DNA from: Marinobacterium rhizophilum
GTDB taxonomy: Bacteria; Pseudomonadota; Gammaproteobacteria; Pseudomonadales; Balneatricaceae
DNA: 64,000 bases
Direction: 5' to 3'
Assembly: GCF_024397915.1 (NCBI RefSeq)
Contig: NZ_CP073347.1
Location: 2,790,001-2,854,000 of the forward strand
A program made the translations under genes and the position numbers. A model generated the notes under the pieces. It was not told where the DNA came from. It saw only the letters and a list, made by a program, of their open reading frames with translations, and made no database searches. Positions 19,615 through 30,196 of the stretch are shown here, in pieces (position 1 is the first letter of the stretch; every line of letters starts with the position of its first letter).

Positions 19615-20379
19615 ATGAACAGGAACTACACCGGTGCGACCCTGATGGTCGCCCTGCTGGTGGTCGCTGGCTGGGAATACATTCCCGGCCTGTTCGACAT
19701 TCCGGCCTATATCATCCCGACCTTCAGCGAAACCCTGGCTGAGCTGCTGCGGATGTACCAGAGCGAAGCGCTGCTGCAGCATACGCTGTCGACCCTGCAG
19801 ATGACCCTGCTGGGCTTCATTATCGGCAGCACCCTGGGCGCCGTACTGGGCTTTGCGCTCGGCTCATCCCCCTTGCTCGAAAAGGTGGTGTCGCCCTACA
19901 TCCTGGCGCTGCAAATCGCCCCCAAGGTCGCCTTTGCGCCACTGTTCATCATGTGGTTCGGTTACACCGCCTGGCCCAAGCTGCTGGTGACCATCCTGAT
20001 CGTGTTCTTCCCGATCCTGGTAAACGTGCTGCAGTCGATGAAAACCATCGATCGCGACATGATCAACCTGGCCAGGGCCTACAACCTCAACCGCCTGCAG
20101 ATCTTCCTCAAGATCGAACTGCCATCATCCCTGCCCAACCTGCTGGCGGGCCTGCGCATCTGTGCAACGCTCGCGGTCATCGGCGTGACGGTAGGCGAGA
20201 TGGTCGGCGGCAATACCGGGCTCGGTTTCCTGATTTCCTACGGCGAGGGCCAGGCCAACGCCGCCATGGTATTCAACGCCATCGCCCTGCTGACGGTCAT
20301 CGGCATTCTGCTTTACAGCACGGTGGTCTGGGCGGAAAACCGCATCCTGCACTACATCCCCAAAGCGGAGCACCGCTGA
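19615..20379 (+). CDS. ABC transporter permease (SsuC/TauC type)
   Basis: A 254-residue inner-membrane permease with about six helices and the EAA-loop region near residues 140-165 (INLARAYNLNRLQIFLKIELP) that contacts the ATPase. It begins 18 bases after the binding-protein gene and closes the operon. A strong terminator follows at 20411-20447. Confidence 0.9.
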   Translation: MNRNYTGATLMVALLVVAGWEYIPGLFDIPAYIIPTFSETLAELLRMYQSEALLQHTLSTLQMTLLGFIIGSTLGAVLGFALGSSPLLEKVVSPYILALQIAPKVAFAPLFIMWFGYTAWPKLLVTILIVFFPILVNVLQSMKTIDRDMINLARAYNLNRLQIFLKIELPSSLPNLLAGLRICATLAVIGVTVGEMVGGNTGLGFLISYGEGQANAAMVFNAIALLTVIGILLYSTVVWAENRILHYIPKAEHR

Positions 20380-20410
20380 GCAACCGGATCACTGCTCGCC
20401 ATGAAACGCA

Positions 20411-20447
20411 AAAAAGGGGGCCGGTACTCAGTACCGGCCCCCTTTTC
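20411..20447 (+). terminator. Strong Rho-independent terminator after the ABC operon
   Basis: A 12-base-pair GC-rich stem (GGGGGCCGGTAC / GTACCGGCCCCC) with a TCA loop, preceded by an A run and followed by TTTT. It could act in both directions, which suits its place between the ABC operon and the convergent MocA-like gene. Confidence 0.92.
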
Positions 20448-20505
20448 GTACGCCGCACGGATGGTCACGGCATCGGGGGCAACGCCCCCAACCGCCAGCG
20501 CCACC

Positions 20506-21123
20506 TCAACTAACGGAGCCCCGCATGCCTTGATAGCGTGCCCGCAGCGCCTCGAGATCCTCGGGCCTGTCGGCATCCATCAGCACACCGGGGTCATCCA
20601 CCTTGATGCGCATGCAGGCCTCTGGGTGACGCTGGATCACCGAGCGTGCACCCTCCTCATCCTGCAGCTGTGACAGCTCGCCCCAGAAGTTGCGCCCGAA
20701 TATCACGGGATGCCCAGCATGACCCTGATACTCAGGGCGGACGATGCGATCCGCTGCCGCCTGCTCGATCAACATGGTGAAGGTCCCGGGCGCGATACAG
20801 GGCATATCCCCCAGCAGCACGGCCGCGGCCGTTGCTTGCGAGCCATGCAGCGTGCTGAATCCGTCCGCGATGCTCAAACCCAGGCCCTGATCGGCACGGG
20901 GGGAACGGACGACTGCCATTGCCGACTCCAACCCCAGCTCTGCAGGGTCGTCATCGCTTCGAATCACCACCCGCACGCTATCGAACGCCGCCGCCATGGA
21001 CTGCACCGTGGCCTGCAGCAGGGTGCAATCCGGCAGCAGCATTTCACACCGTTTGTCGGCGCCAAAGCGCCGTGCCCGGCCAGCCGCCATCACCAGGGCG
21101 ATCGCCCCGTTACCATCCTCCAT
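20506..21123 (-). CDS. MocA-like molybdenum cofactor cytidylyltransferase
   Basis: A 205-residue nucleotidyltransferase of the MobA/MocA group. The N-terminal nucleotide motif LVMAAGRARRFGADKR and the metal-site region LLGDMPCI are visible. MocA forms the cytidine form of molybdopterin used by xanthine-oxidase-type hydroxylases, including nicotinate hydroxylase. Its place beside a NicC-like monooxygenase therefore suggests a pyridine or purine hydroxylase elsewhere in the genome. A plain MobA-like sugar transferase is a weaker alternative. Confidence 0.75.
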   Translation of the reverse strand: MEDGNGAIALVMAAGRARRFGADKRCEMLLPDCTLLQATVQSMAAAFDSVRVVIRSDDDPAELGLESAMAVVRSPRADQGLGLSIADGFSTLHGSQATAAAVLLGDMPCIAPGTFTMLIEQAAADRIVRPEYQGHAGHPVIFGRNFWGELSQLQDEEGARSVIQRHPEACMRIKVDDPGVLMDADRPEDLEALRARYQGMRGSVS

Positions 21124-21240
21124 GCGCTTTCTCTCCCAGCGATGCGTGACAATCAGCGGCCACTATAACAATGCCGCACATGCCTGCCATCCAATTGATT
21201 TGGGTTCAGGCTCTGCTGCCGAAGCGGGGTGGCGACACAG

Positions 21241-22371
21241 TCATCCGTTCAACGGCACATTCCAGGCGTCATAGCCGTAGACCCAGTCGGCATTGCCGCC
21301 AGCCTTCAGCCACTCATTGCCACGGGAACCCCGCTGCACCCGGGCGGTACGTTCCTTGCGGGCGTTTTCGTAACACTGCAGTGCCTGTCCTACATCTGTG
21401 CGAGTGACACCTTCAAAGGCCCGCCCCAGCACGACCGCATCCTCGATCGCCATACAGGCGCCCTGGGCCATAAAGGGCACCATCGGATGCGCGGCATCCC
21501 CCAGCAACGTCACTGCTCCCTCGGACCACAGCGGCAGGGGTTCGCGCACGTACAGTGCCGACTTGGTGACCTCAGTGCAGCCCTGCAGCAGTGCCCGCGC
21601 CTCGGGGTGGAAGTCCTTGTAAATCTCGCGCAGTTCATTGACATCACCGGACATGGTCCAGGATTCGTGATGCCAGTTGTCCAGTGGCGTGGTCGCAAAC
21701 ACAAAGGTGTCGCGCCCCCGGTTCAGTGGGAAGGTCACGATCTGCATTTCCGGAATGGGGCCCCACCATTTGGTGAAACAGTCCAGGTTCGGAACATCGA
21801 GCTTGTGCGCCGGAACCACCGCACGGTAGGAAACGATACCGGTGAACTCCGGTGCATCCTGCCCGAACAGTGCCGTTCGGGTCGTCGAGTGAATGCCATC
21901 GGCCCCCACCAGCACATCAACGGTATCCTCAGTGCCGTCTTCAAACTGCAGCCTGACACCGCCGTCGCACTGCTCTAGTTGACGGACTTTCTTGCCGAAA
22001 CGAATGGCATCGGCTGGAATCGCCGCCTGCAGCGCACTCAGCAGGTCGGCCCTGTGCGTGGTCAGCTGGGGGGCGCCGTACTTCTGCACCGCGCTGTCGG
22101 CCATCTCCAGGCGTGATGTTTCTTCGCCGCTATCCCACAGGCGGCTGATGCGGTAACTCGGCCGCGCCGCGGTTTCCCGCAGTTTTTCGCCCACACCCAG
22201 GCCGTCCAGGGCACGTACCGCGTTGGGTGTCAGGTTGATATCCGCGCCGATACGAGCGAACTCCGCAGCCTGCTCAAATACGATGACCTTGTGGCCCTGG
22301 GCCCGCAGCGCAATCGCCGCCGCCAAACCGCCCACGCCGCCACCACTGATTCCGATAGTCAAACCCGCCAT
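21241..22371 (-). CDS. FAD monooxygenase, 6-hydroxynicotinate 3-monooxygenase (NicC)-like
   Basis: A 376-residue group A flavin monooxygenase. The FAD fold GISGGGVGGLAAAIAL is at the N-terminus, DVLVGADGIHS is the second FAD motif, and GDAAHPMVPFMAQGACMAIED is the third. The C-terminal DWVYGYDAWNVPL closely recalls NicC, which converts 6-hydroxynicotinate to 2,5-dihydroxypyridine; salicylate hydroxylases are the next nearest relatives. It lies beside a MocA-like gene and an ABC importer, consistent with a pyridine-catabolism module. It is divergent from the TAXI-TRAP operon. Confidence 0.8.
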   Translation of the reverse strand: MAGLTIGISGGGVGGLAAAIALRAQGHKVIVFEQAAEFARIGADINLTPNAVRALDGLGVGEKLRETAARPSYRISRLWDSGEETSRLEMADSAVQKYGAPQLTTHRADLLSALQAAIPADAIRFGKKVRQLEQCDGGVRLQFEDGTEDTVDVLVGADGIHSTTRTALFGQDAPEFTGIVSYRAVVPAHKLDVPNLDCFTKWWGPIPEMQIVTFPLNRGRDTFVFATTPLDNWHHESWTMSGDVNELREIYKDFHPEARALLQGCTEVTKSALYVREPLPLWSEGAVTLLGDAAHPMVPFMAQGACMAIEDAVVLGRAFEGVTRTDVGQALQCYENARKERTARVQRGSRGNEWLKAGGNADWVYGYDAWNVPLNG

Positions 22372-22615
22372 GCTGCAACCTCTCTGATCTTGTTATACCG
22401 CGATACTTGTTTATATTTGAATAAAAATTTTACATGCAAACATGGCGGACTATGCATCAGCAAGACAGGGGCGTCAATGGTGACTGTTCAGAAACTCATC
22501 AGCGATAAGGTTTACCTATCACAGTAATGCAAATAGCGAGATTCCTGCGAGCTTTGCCCCGGCGCTACTATGAAACCTGGCGGCTGTATTGATTTATAAA
22601 CAGGAGCACAAAACA

Positions 22616-23575
22616 ATGATAAGAAGAGCGGTTATCTCCAGCCTGGTCACCGGACTGCTACTGGCACCGGGCCTGGAAGCCAAAACCTTTACCATCGGCA
22701 CCAACCCCCAGGGCTCACTGGCCTACTCGATTGGCTCGGCCATCGCCAAGGTGCTGACGCTGCAAACCGACGACCGCTACCTGGTGGTACCGCGTGGTGG
22801 ACCGGTCGTCACGACTCCCCTGCTGGATAAGGGCGAGCTGGACTTCTCGATTTCAGCCAGCATGATTCCGGCCTATGCCCACAGCGGCCATGCCCTCTTC
22901 AACGGCAGCACCTACAGCAATATTTACGTGGTAGCCGACCTGATTCCCTTCCAGTCCGGTGTTTTCGTCAAGACCGACTCCGATATCAGGACCATCGGGG
23001 ACCTGAAGGGTCGCAAGGTGCCCACGGATTTCAAGAACCAGTCGATACTGAGCGACTTTCTGAACGCCACCCTGAGCACAGCCAGCCTGACCCACGCCGA
23101 TCTGGATGGCATCCCCACCCCCAACGGTATTCGTGGCGTACAGGATTTCATGGCGGGCAAAACCGAGGCGGCGGTGTTCTCGCCAGGGGCCGGCATCGTG
23201 CTGCAGGCCGATAATGCCGTGGGGGGTATTCGTTATCTGCCCATCGACAAGACTCCGGAGAACGAAAAGCGCGTCGCCGACCTTATCCCCGGCTCCCATA
23301 TCCAGACCCTGCAACCGACCAAGTCACAACCGGGCATCGGCCCGGACACTCATGTTATCGCCGCATCCTTCCTGCTGCTGTCATCCGGACATGTCGACGA
23401 CGCCACCATCAGAACGGTGGTCGAGGTGCTGCATGACAACAAGGAAGCGCTGGTCGCGGCCCTGGGAGCCTTTCGCAACTATGAACCGGATCACATGCTT
23501 CGCGATGTCAAGGCGCCGTACCATCCCGTGGTCACGGCCTATTTTGCCGACAGGGAAGGCCAGCCACGGCAATAG
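22616..23575 (+). CDS. TAXI family TRAP transporter solute-binding protein
   Basis: A 319-residue periplasmic protein of the TAXI type, with an N-terminal signal peptide (cleavage probably after GLEA) and the opening FTIGTNPQGSLAYSIGSAIA characteristic of this family. The ATG at 22616 has a GGAG ribosome site and starts the signal peptide. It pairs with the fused permease 41 bases downstream. The neighbouring cytoplasmic sulfatase suggests that a sulfate ester is the imported substrate (inference). Confidence 0.88.
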   Translation: MIRRAVISSLVTGLLLAPGLEAKTFTIGTNPQGSLAYSIGSAIAKVLTLQTDDRYLVVPRGGPVVTTPLLDKGELDFSISASMIPAYAHSGHALFNGSTYSNIYVVADLIPFQSGVFVKTDSDIRTIGDLKGRKVPTDFKNQSILSDFLNATLSTASLTHADLDGIPTPNGIRGVQDFMAGKTEAAVFSPGAGIVLQADNAVGGIRYLPIDKTPENEKRVADLIPGSHIQTLQPTKSQPGIGPDTHVIAASFLLLSSGHVDDATIRTVVEVLHDNKEALVAALGAFRNYEPDHMLRDVKAPYHPVVTAYFADREGQPRQ

Positions 23576-23616
23576 CCGGGCCCGCCTCCCCCTGATAAAA
23601 ACAACGGTATTCGAAA

Positions 23617-25524
23617 ATGCTTAATTTCAGTTTAAAGCTTGGGCAGTCCCTGTCATTTCTACTGGTCGCGACCGCGCTGACCTGGGCCCTCGATGGCTTT
23701 CGTCTGGTGGGCTTCAACCTCTATAACGAGCAGTTTCTGGCCATGATCCTGGGGTTCGCGCTGAGCTCCATCTTTTTGCTGCGCAATGCCCTGGGTGTAC
23801 GACGCCAGCGCGGCAGTCTGATCGATATACTGCTGGCGGCACTGGCGCTCGGCGCCTGCGGCTATGTCGCGGTGTTTTATCCGCAATTGCTCGACAACCT
23901 CTATAGCGCCCCGCTGGATGCCACGGCCTGCGGCACTCTTATTCTTGCGGCGCTGCTCGAGACCCTCAGGCGTACCGCAGGCCTGGTTCTCGCGGGCGTT
24001 GCCCTGGGCTTTTGCATCATCGGCCTGAGCGCCCAATGGCTGCCCGAAGCCATCAGCGGCCGGGCCCTGAGTTTCGACACCTATATAAGCTATCTCACGG
24101 TGGATGCCGGCGGTTTTCTCGGTTTTCCCCTGATGATCGCGTCCACCGTCGTGGCCGCCTTCATCTTTTTCGGCCATATGCTCAACCAGACCGGCGGCTC
24201 GCGTTTTTTCACCGACATTGCCCTGGCCTGGATGGGCGGCTATCGCGGTGGCGCCGCCAAAGTCTCGGTACTGGCCTCCAGCCTGTTTGGCTCGATCTCC
24301 GGCAGCGCCGTGGCCAACGTCACCTCCACCGGCATCATCACCATCCCGCTGATGAAACGCGCCGGCTTCAGTGCCCACCGCGCCGCCGCCATTGAAGCCG
24401 TTGCCTCCACCGGCGGCCAGTTGATGCCTCCGGTCATGGGCGCCGCCGCCTTTCTGATGGCCGAACTGCTGCAGATTCCCTACGCCGATATCGCCTTGGC
24501 AGCGCTGATTCCGGCCCTGCTATATTACGGTGCCCTCTTTGTTCAGATTGACCTGATCGCGGTACGGGACAAAATCCCCACCCTGCCTCGCTCCGAACGG
24601 CCAGAGGCCGGGGCCGTGATGGCAAAGGGGGCGCAGTTTATTCTGCCTTTCGTGGTACTGATCGGTGCTCTATTCCTGTTCAACCAGCCGGCGGAAAAGG
24701 CCGCGCTGATTGCCGTCGGCGCCCTGCTGCTCATCGCCCTGCTGCGCCCCTATGAAGGTCAGACCCTGAGCTTTGCTCGTATCCTCGCGGCATTTCGCTC
24801 CACCGGCCATGCCGTGGCGGACATTATCGTCATCGGCGTCTGCGCCGGCCTCGTGATCGGCACCCTCAATATCACGGCCATCGGCTTTTCACTGACCATC
24901 TCGCTGGTGGAGTTCGGTGCCGACAACTTGCCGCTGTTGCTGCTGATCGCCGCCGTGACCAGCATCGTGCTGGGCATGGGCATGCCAACCCTGGGGGTCT
25001 ACCTGTTGCTGGCCACCATGATCGCGCCGGCCATGGTGGAGCTGGGCATACCGCAACTCTCGGCCCACATGTTCGTGCTCTACTTCGGCATGCTGTCAAT
25101 GCTCACGCCCCCCATCGCCATCGCCGCCTTCGCCGCCGCATCCCTGGCCGAAGCGCCGCCGGTACGCACCTCCCTGATCGCGGTATCCCTGGGCTGGACG
25201 GCCTACCTGGTGCCTTTCCTGTTTGTCTACTCACCGGAGATCCTGATGATCGGCCCCTGGCAGGATATTGCCCTGTCCGTTGCCAGAATCACGCTGGGCA
25301 CCCTGGCCGTAACCCTGGCCATCGCCGGCTTCTGGCGTGCACCTCTGTCACGCCTGGCCCGGGGCCTGCTGCTGATCGCCGGCGCACTGCTGTTCGTTCC
25401 CGGCGTGGCCACGCCGTTCTGGGCGCTGATCAATACGGCCGGCGCCGTCACGGCCATGCTCGTATTGCTGATGAATTACTTCCATGCCCGCCCCGGCAAA
25501 CTTCCTCTGAATAGTGCCAGCTGA
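23617..25524 (+). CDS. TRAP transporter fused permease (4TM/12TM)
   Basis: A 635-residue membrane protein fusing the small and large TRAP permease domains, the usual partner of TAXI binding proteins. It is hydrophobic throughout, with conserved loops SLFGSISGSAVANVTSTG in the first half of the large domain and MGMPTLGVYLLLA in the second. The stop is 7 bases before the sulfatase ATG, so the transporter and sulfatase form one operon. Confidence 0.93.
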   Translation: MLNFSLKLGQSLSFLLVATALTWALDGFRLVGFNLYNEQFLAMILGFALSSIFLLRNALGVRRQRGSLIDILLAALALGACGYVAVFYPQLLDNLYSAPLDATACGTLILAALLETLRRTAGLVLAGVALGFCIIGLSAQWLPEAISGRALSFDTYISYLTVDAGGFLGFPLMIASTVVAAFIFFGHMLNQTGGSRFFTDIALAWMGGYRGGAAKVSVLASSLFGSISGSAVANVTSTGIITIPLMKRAGFSAHRAAAIEAVASTGGQLMPPVMGAAAFLMAELLQIPYADIALAALIPALLYYGALFVQIDLIAVRDKIPTLPRSERPEAGAVMAKGAQFILPFVVLIGALFLFNQPAEKAALIAVGALLLIALLRPYEGQTLSFARILAAFRSTGHAVADIIVIGVCAGLVIGTLNITAIGFSLTISLVEFGADNLPLLLLIAAVTSIVLGMGMPTLGVYLLLATMIAPAMVELGIPQLSAHMFVLYFGMLSMLTPPIAIAAFAAASLAEAPPVRTSLIAVSLGWTAYLVPFLFVYSPEILMIGPWQDIALSVARITLGTLAVTLAIAGFWRAPLSRLARGLLLIAGALLFVPGVATPFWALINTAGAVTAMLVLLMNYFHARPGKLPLNSAS

Positions 25525-25531
25525 GACGACC

Positions 25532-27106
25532 ATGCAGCAGCCCAACTTTATTATTTTCATGACCGACCAGCAGCGGGCCGACCACCTCGGGTGCTATGGC
25601 AACCCGCTGCTTAAAACCCCCCATATCGACGGTCTCGCCGAAAAGGGCATCCGCTTCGAGCGCTTTTATGTCTCGACGCCGATCTGCCAGCCCAACCGGG
25701 CCTGCCTGGCAACCGGCCAGATGGCCTCGGTCAATGGCGTACGCCAGAACGGCATTCCCATGTCCCTGCACAGCACGACCTTCGCCGATGTGCTGCGCGG
25801 GGCGGGTTACAGCACCGGCCTGATTGGCAAGGCCCACTACCAGAATGTCACCGACATACCGGCACCGGCGCGCGTCCCCCCCGGCCAGGGCCAGGTAGTC
25901 GCCGACAATCTGAAGCACGGCAACCGGAACCAGCGTAGCGGCGCGGCATACGACCTGGAAATCCGCAACCGCTGGGCACAGGACCCGCAGCGCGCCCTCG
26001 AGACGCCCTACTACGGCTTCGATCACGTGCGCCTGTGTATCGGCCACGCAGACCAGGTGGAGGGACATTACAGCGCCTGGCTCCAGGCCCGGCACGATTC
26101 GCCCGGCAGCCTCCGGGGCCCGGAAAATGCCCTGGTAGCCCCCGGATACAGCGCCCCCCAGTGCTGGCGCACCGCGCTGCCTGAAGCGCTCTATCCGACC
26201 CGCTATATCGAAGAACAAGCCTGTGCCTTTCTTGAACAGCAGGCACAGGAACAGCGTCCCTTTGTGCTGCTGGTGTCCTTCCCCGACCCCCATCACCCCT
26301 TCACACCGCCGGGGCGTTACTGGTCGATGTACGATCCGGACGACGTTGAACTGCCGGCCTCTTTCCAGCATCCGGTCGAGCGCCTGCAGGGCATTCCAGC
26401 TTCGGCAATGGTGCCCTATCGCTGGGGCGATCGGAACCGGGAATCACACTGGCCCTTCCATGTCAGCGAGCGCCAGGCACGGGAACTGATAGCGCTGAAT
26501 TATGGTTCCATCTCGATGGTCGACGATGCCATTGGTGCCATCATCGCCTGCGCCAGGCAACAGGGGCTCGATAAGGATACCGTGATGGTGTTTACCTCGG
26601 ATCACGGCGACTACATGGGCGACCATGGCACCATGCTGAAAATGGGCCTGCATTACCAGAGCGTGATCCGGGTACCCTTTGTCTGGCGTGACCCGGCCAG
26701 CGATGCCCAGGGCAAGGTCGACCTGCGCCTTGGCAGCGCCATCGACCTAGCACCAACTCTGCTGCAGCGCGCGGGGTTACGCTGCCCCATCGGCATGCAG
26801 GGGCTGGACCTGCTCGGCGCCAACCGACACGACGGCGTACTGATCGAGGACCCCGGCATCCAGGTATTTGAAGACAGTGATGCCAACTCCAGCATCACCA
26901 CTCTGGTGACGAACGACTGGCGCCTGAGTCTGCACGAAGGAGAAAGCTGGGGGGAACTCTACAACCTGAAGGAAGATCCAGACGAGCTGCACAACCTCTG
27001 GCTGGAGCCCGCCTGCCTGGGGATCCGGGCAGCGCTGTACGAGCAGCTGCTACAACGCATGATCGGCCTGCGGGACCGCACACTGTCGCCCACGGCCCGG
27101 GCCTGA
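25532..27106 (+). CDS. Type I sulfatase, cytoplasmic
   Basis: A 524-residue alkaline-phosphatase-superfamily sulfatase. The formylglycine signature CQPNR (consensus C-x-P-x-R) followed by ACLATG is at about residues 52-61, so the catalytic Cys must be converted by a formylglycine-generating enzyme, not encoded here. Metal ligands are visible in FMTDQQRADH and FTSDHGDYMGDHG. No signal peptide is present, so it acts in the cytoplasm on an imported ester. Choline-sulfatase-like or phosphonate monoester hydrolase-like specificity are both possible. A partial copy of its 3' end follows. Confidence 0.88.
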   Translation: MQQPNFIIFMTDQQRADHLGCYGNPLLKTPHIDGLAEKGIRFERFYVSTPICQPNRACLATGQMASVNGVRQNGIPMSLHSTTFADVLRGAGYSTGLIGKAHYQNVTDIPAPARVPPGQGQVVADNLKHGNRNQRSGAAYDLEIRNRWAQDPQRALETPYYGFDHVRLCIGHADQVEGHYSAWLQARHDSPGSLRGPENALVAPGYSAPQCWRTALPEALYPTRYIEEQACAFLEQQAQEQRPFVLLVSFPDPHHPFTPPGRYWSMYDPDDVELPASFQHPVERLQGIPASAMVPYRWGDRNRESHWPFHVSERQARELIALNYGSISMVDDAIGAIIACARQQGLDKDTVMVFTSDHGDYMGDHGTMLKMGLHYQSVIRVPFVWRDPASDAQGKVDLRLGSAIDLAPTLLQRAGLRCPIGMQGLDLLGANRHDGVLIEDPGIQVFEDSDANSSITTLVTNDWRLSLHEGESWGELYNLKEDPDELHNLWLEPACLGIRAALYEQLLQRMIGLRDRTLSPTARA

Positions 27107-27165
27107 CGTTCTGCATGACCGGCCTGCGGGACCGCTCAGCGTCACCCTGGCCCGGGCCTAAGCGT
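27107..27165 (+). repeat. Single partial copy of the sulfatase 3' end
   Basis: The last 16 or so codons of the sulfatase (from ATGATCGGCCTGCGGGACCGC at 27059) recur 56 bases downstream from 27115 as ATGACCGGCCTGCGGGACCG, then GGCCCGGGCCT near the end in both. The two segments are about 80 percent identical by eye. The copy lies just after the stop codon and runs to the stop of the convergent LysR gene. Confidence 0.75.
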
Positions 27166-28118
27166 TAACCCAACGGTTGCGTCAGACATTCCACGAAGAA
27201 GCGTTCGGACGGCGACAGTACATGATTGGTGCGTTGCATATAGCCCACCGACAGGCGCGATGCCCGGCCGCTGAAGGATTTCGACACCAGCAGACCGCTG
27301 GCAAGGTCTGCGAGAAAAAGCCCTTTTGGCGCCAGCATCAGATGATCGGTCTGGGCCAGCAGCGAACGGGAAAACAGCATGGAACTGCATTCCAGCGAGT
27401 TATCTGGGAAGCCGATCTCCAGCAAGTTGAAGCACTCGGCCACCAGCGGTCTGATGGCCGAATTACGCAGCGGCACTACCCAGGCAGCCCGGGCCAACGA
27501 TTCCGGATCCAGGTTGTCGTGCCGCAGCAACGGGTGGTCATGACGGCCGAATATCAGCCACTCCTCCCGCTCCAGCACCGTACACTTGATGGTATCCGCC
27601 TCCAGGTCCGGGGCAATCCAGCCATAGGCAATGGACACGTCGCCCTTGCGCAGCATCTCGATAACATCCCGGTAGAGTCCATCCTTGAGCGCGACCTTGA
27701 CGAAGGGCCGTTCCGCGCGCAATTGCCCGACGGCGGAGGTAAAGGCCTGATTGGATGCCAGCGGCAGGATACCGACGGACAGGGAGCCGCGACGCGCATA
27801 CTTCAAATCCCGCAGGTCATTCCAGGCATACTCGGCGGCGGCCAGGATACTCCGCGCATGCTGGGCAAACAGTTCACCGTAGGAGGTCAGCTGCACACCC
27901 CGCGGCGACCGCTCCAGCAACGGAGCTTCAACGGTCGTCTCCAGGTCCCGCAGAATCGCCGAGATGCTCGGCTGCGCGATCGATAGATGTTCCGCCGTCT
28001 TGCGCAGGCTGCCAAATTCACACACCTTGTTGAAAATAAACAGCTGCCGCAGACTGACGCGCTGCAACAGGAAATCCTGCGATGTCATGGCCTCGGCCGG
28101 CCGATTCGATTGATTCAC
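27165..28118 (-). CDS. LysR family transcriptional regulator
   Basis: A 317-residue LysR-type protein with an N-terminal helix-turn-helix (GSLRKTAEHLSIAQPSISAI at about residues 36-55) and a CysB-like effector domain. The GTG at 28118 is chosen because it has a clear AGGGG ribosome site 6 bases away; the ATG at 28088 has none. It is convergent with the sulfatase gene, so it may control the TAXI-sulfatase operon, or alternatively the upstream aspA gene. It is of the GbpR/aromatic-type subgroup by general appearance. Confidence 0.88.
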   Translation of the reverse strand: MNQSNRPAEAMTSQDFLLQRVSLRQLFIFNKVCEFGSLRKTAEHLSIAQPSISAILRDLETTVEAPLLERSPRGVQLTSYGELFAQHARSILAAAEYAWNDLRDLKYARRGSLSVGILPLASNQAFTSAVGQLRAERPFVKVALKDGLYRDVIEMLRKGDVSIAYGWIAPDLEADTIKCTVLEREEWLIFGRHDHPLLRHDNLDPESLARAAWVVPLRNSAIRPLVAECFNLLEIGFPDNSLECSSMLFSRSLLAQTDHLMLAPKGLFLADLASGLLVSKSFSGRASRLSVGYMQRTNHVLSPSERFFVECLTQPLG

Positions 28119-28202
28119 TGGCTGCCCCTGTAAAAGTCATCGCCGCGTGCGCAGTGCCTGCAGTGTAACGCGCTCTCTGAAAAACACTCGCCAAATACGA
28201 GA

Positions 28203-28223
28203 ACGCCGGCACGAGGCCGGCGT
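28203..28223 (-). terminator. Terminator-like hairpin after aspA
   Basis: An eight-base-pair stem ACGCCGGC / GCCGGCGT with a five-base loop lies 25 bases after the aspA stop codon. The following minus-strand sequence TCTCGTATTT is only moderately T-rich, so termination efficiency is uncertain. Confidence 0.6.
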
Positions 28224-28247
28224 CCTGATTCACTTCATTAACAACGT

Positions 28248-29657
<1,410 letters not shown>

Positions 29658-29692
29658 TGAATGCGTCCTCTATAAGGTTGTCTATCGGGCAG

Positions 29693-29736
29693 AAAAAACC
29701 CGCCCGAAATCTTGAGGTGCGATATTCCGGACGGGT
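29693..29736 (-). terminator. Rho-independent terminator of the Rieske operon
   Basis: An imperfect hairpin with arms ACCCGCCCGAAAT (29698-29710) and ATATTCCGGACGGGT (29722-29736). On the minus strand it is followed by six T residues. It lies 460 bases beyond the ThDP decarboxylase stop codon, so the intervening repeat array would be transcribed with the operon. Confidence 0.75.
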
Positions 29737-29799
29737 AGAAAAAGGGTAAAAGATGAATCGTAAATCGTTAAAAAGCACGAGCCACCCTGCAAGCTAAAG

Positions 29800-30196
29800 C
29801 GCACGCACATCCCTGTATCCGCGGCTGTAGGGTGGGTTAGCGGCGCAGCCTGTACGGTGTCACCACTTGGCAGCGCTGCTCGGGCGCCGTGTAACCCACC
29901 AGATGCTTCCGGCACGTCCACCGCTCCTGCACATCCCTGTGCTCGCGGTATTAATGCACCCAAGCACGTCCACCGCTCTCGCACATCCCTGTGCTCGCGG
30001 CTGTAGGGTGGGCTAGCGGCGCAGCCTGTACGGTGTCACCACTTGGCAGCGCCGTTCGGGCGCCGTGTAACCCACCAGATGCTTCCCGCACGTCCACCGC
30101 TCATGCACATCCCTGTATCCGCGGTATTAATGCATCCATGCACGTCCACCGCTCCTGCACATCCCTGTGCTCGCGGTATTAGTGCATCCATGCACG
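29800..30196. repeat. 176-bp tandem repeat with REP-like elements
   Basis: Two near-identical 75-base elements (29826-29900 and 30002-30076) begin TGTAGGGTGGG and end GTGTAACCCACC, an inverted-repeat form that resembles widespread GGGTGGGT...ACCCACC extragenic elements. They are spaced 176 bases apart. Between and after them are four copies of a 36-base motif, CACGTCCACCGCTC then TGCACATCCCTGT and CGCGG, at 29913, 29965, 30089 and 30140, separated by a TGCATCCATGCA palindrome. The array abuts the stop codon of the ThDP decarboxylase gene. No coding sequence is supported in 29740-30196. Confidence 0.85.

Noticed and set aside
17728..19782. 684-codon open frame on the minus strand
   Set aside because: It is a GC-rich shadow of the ABC ATPase and binding-protein genes, which have clear family motifs on the plus strand.
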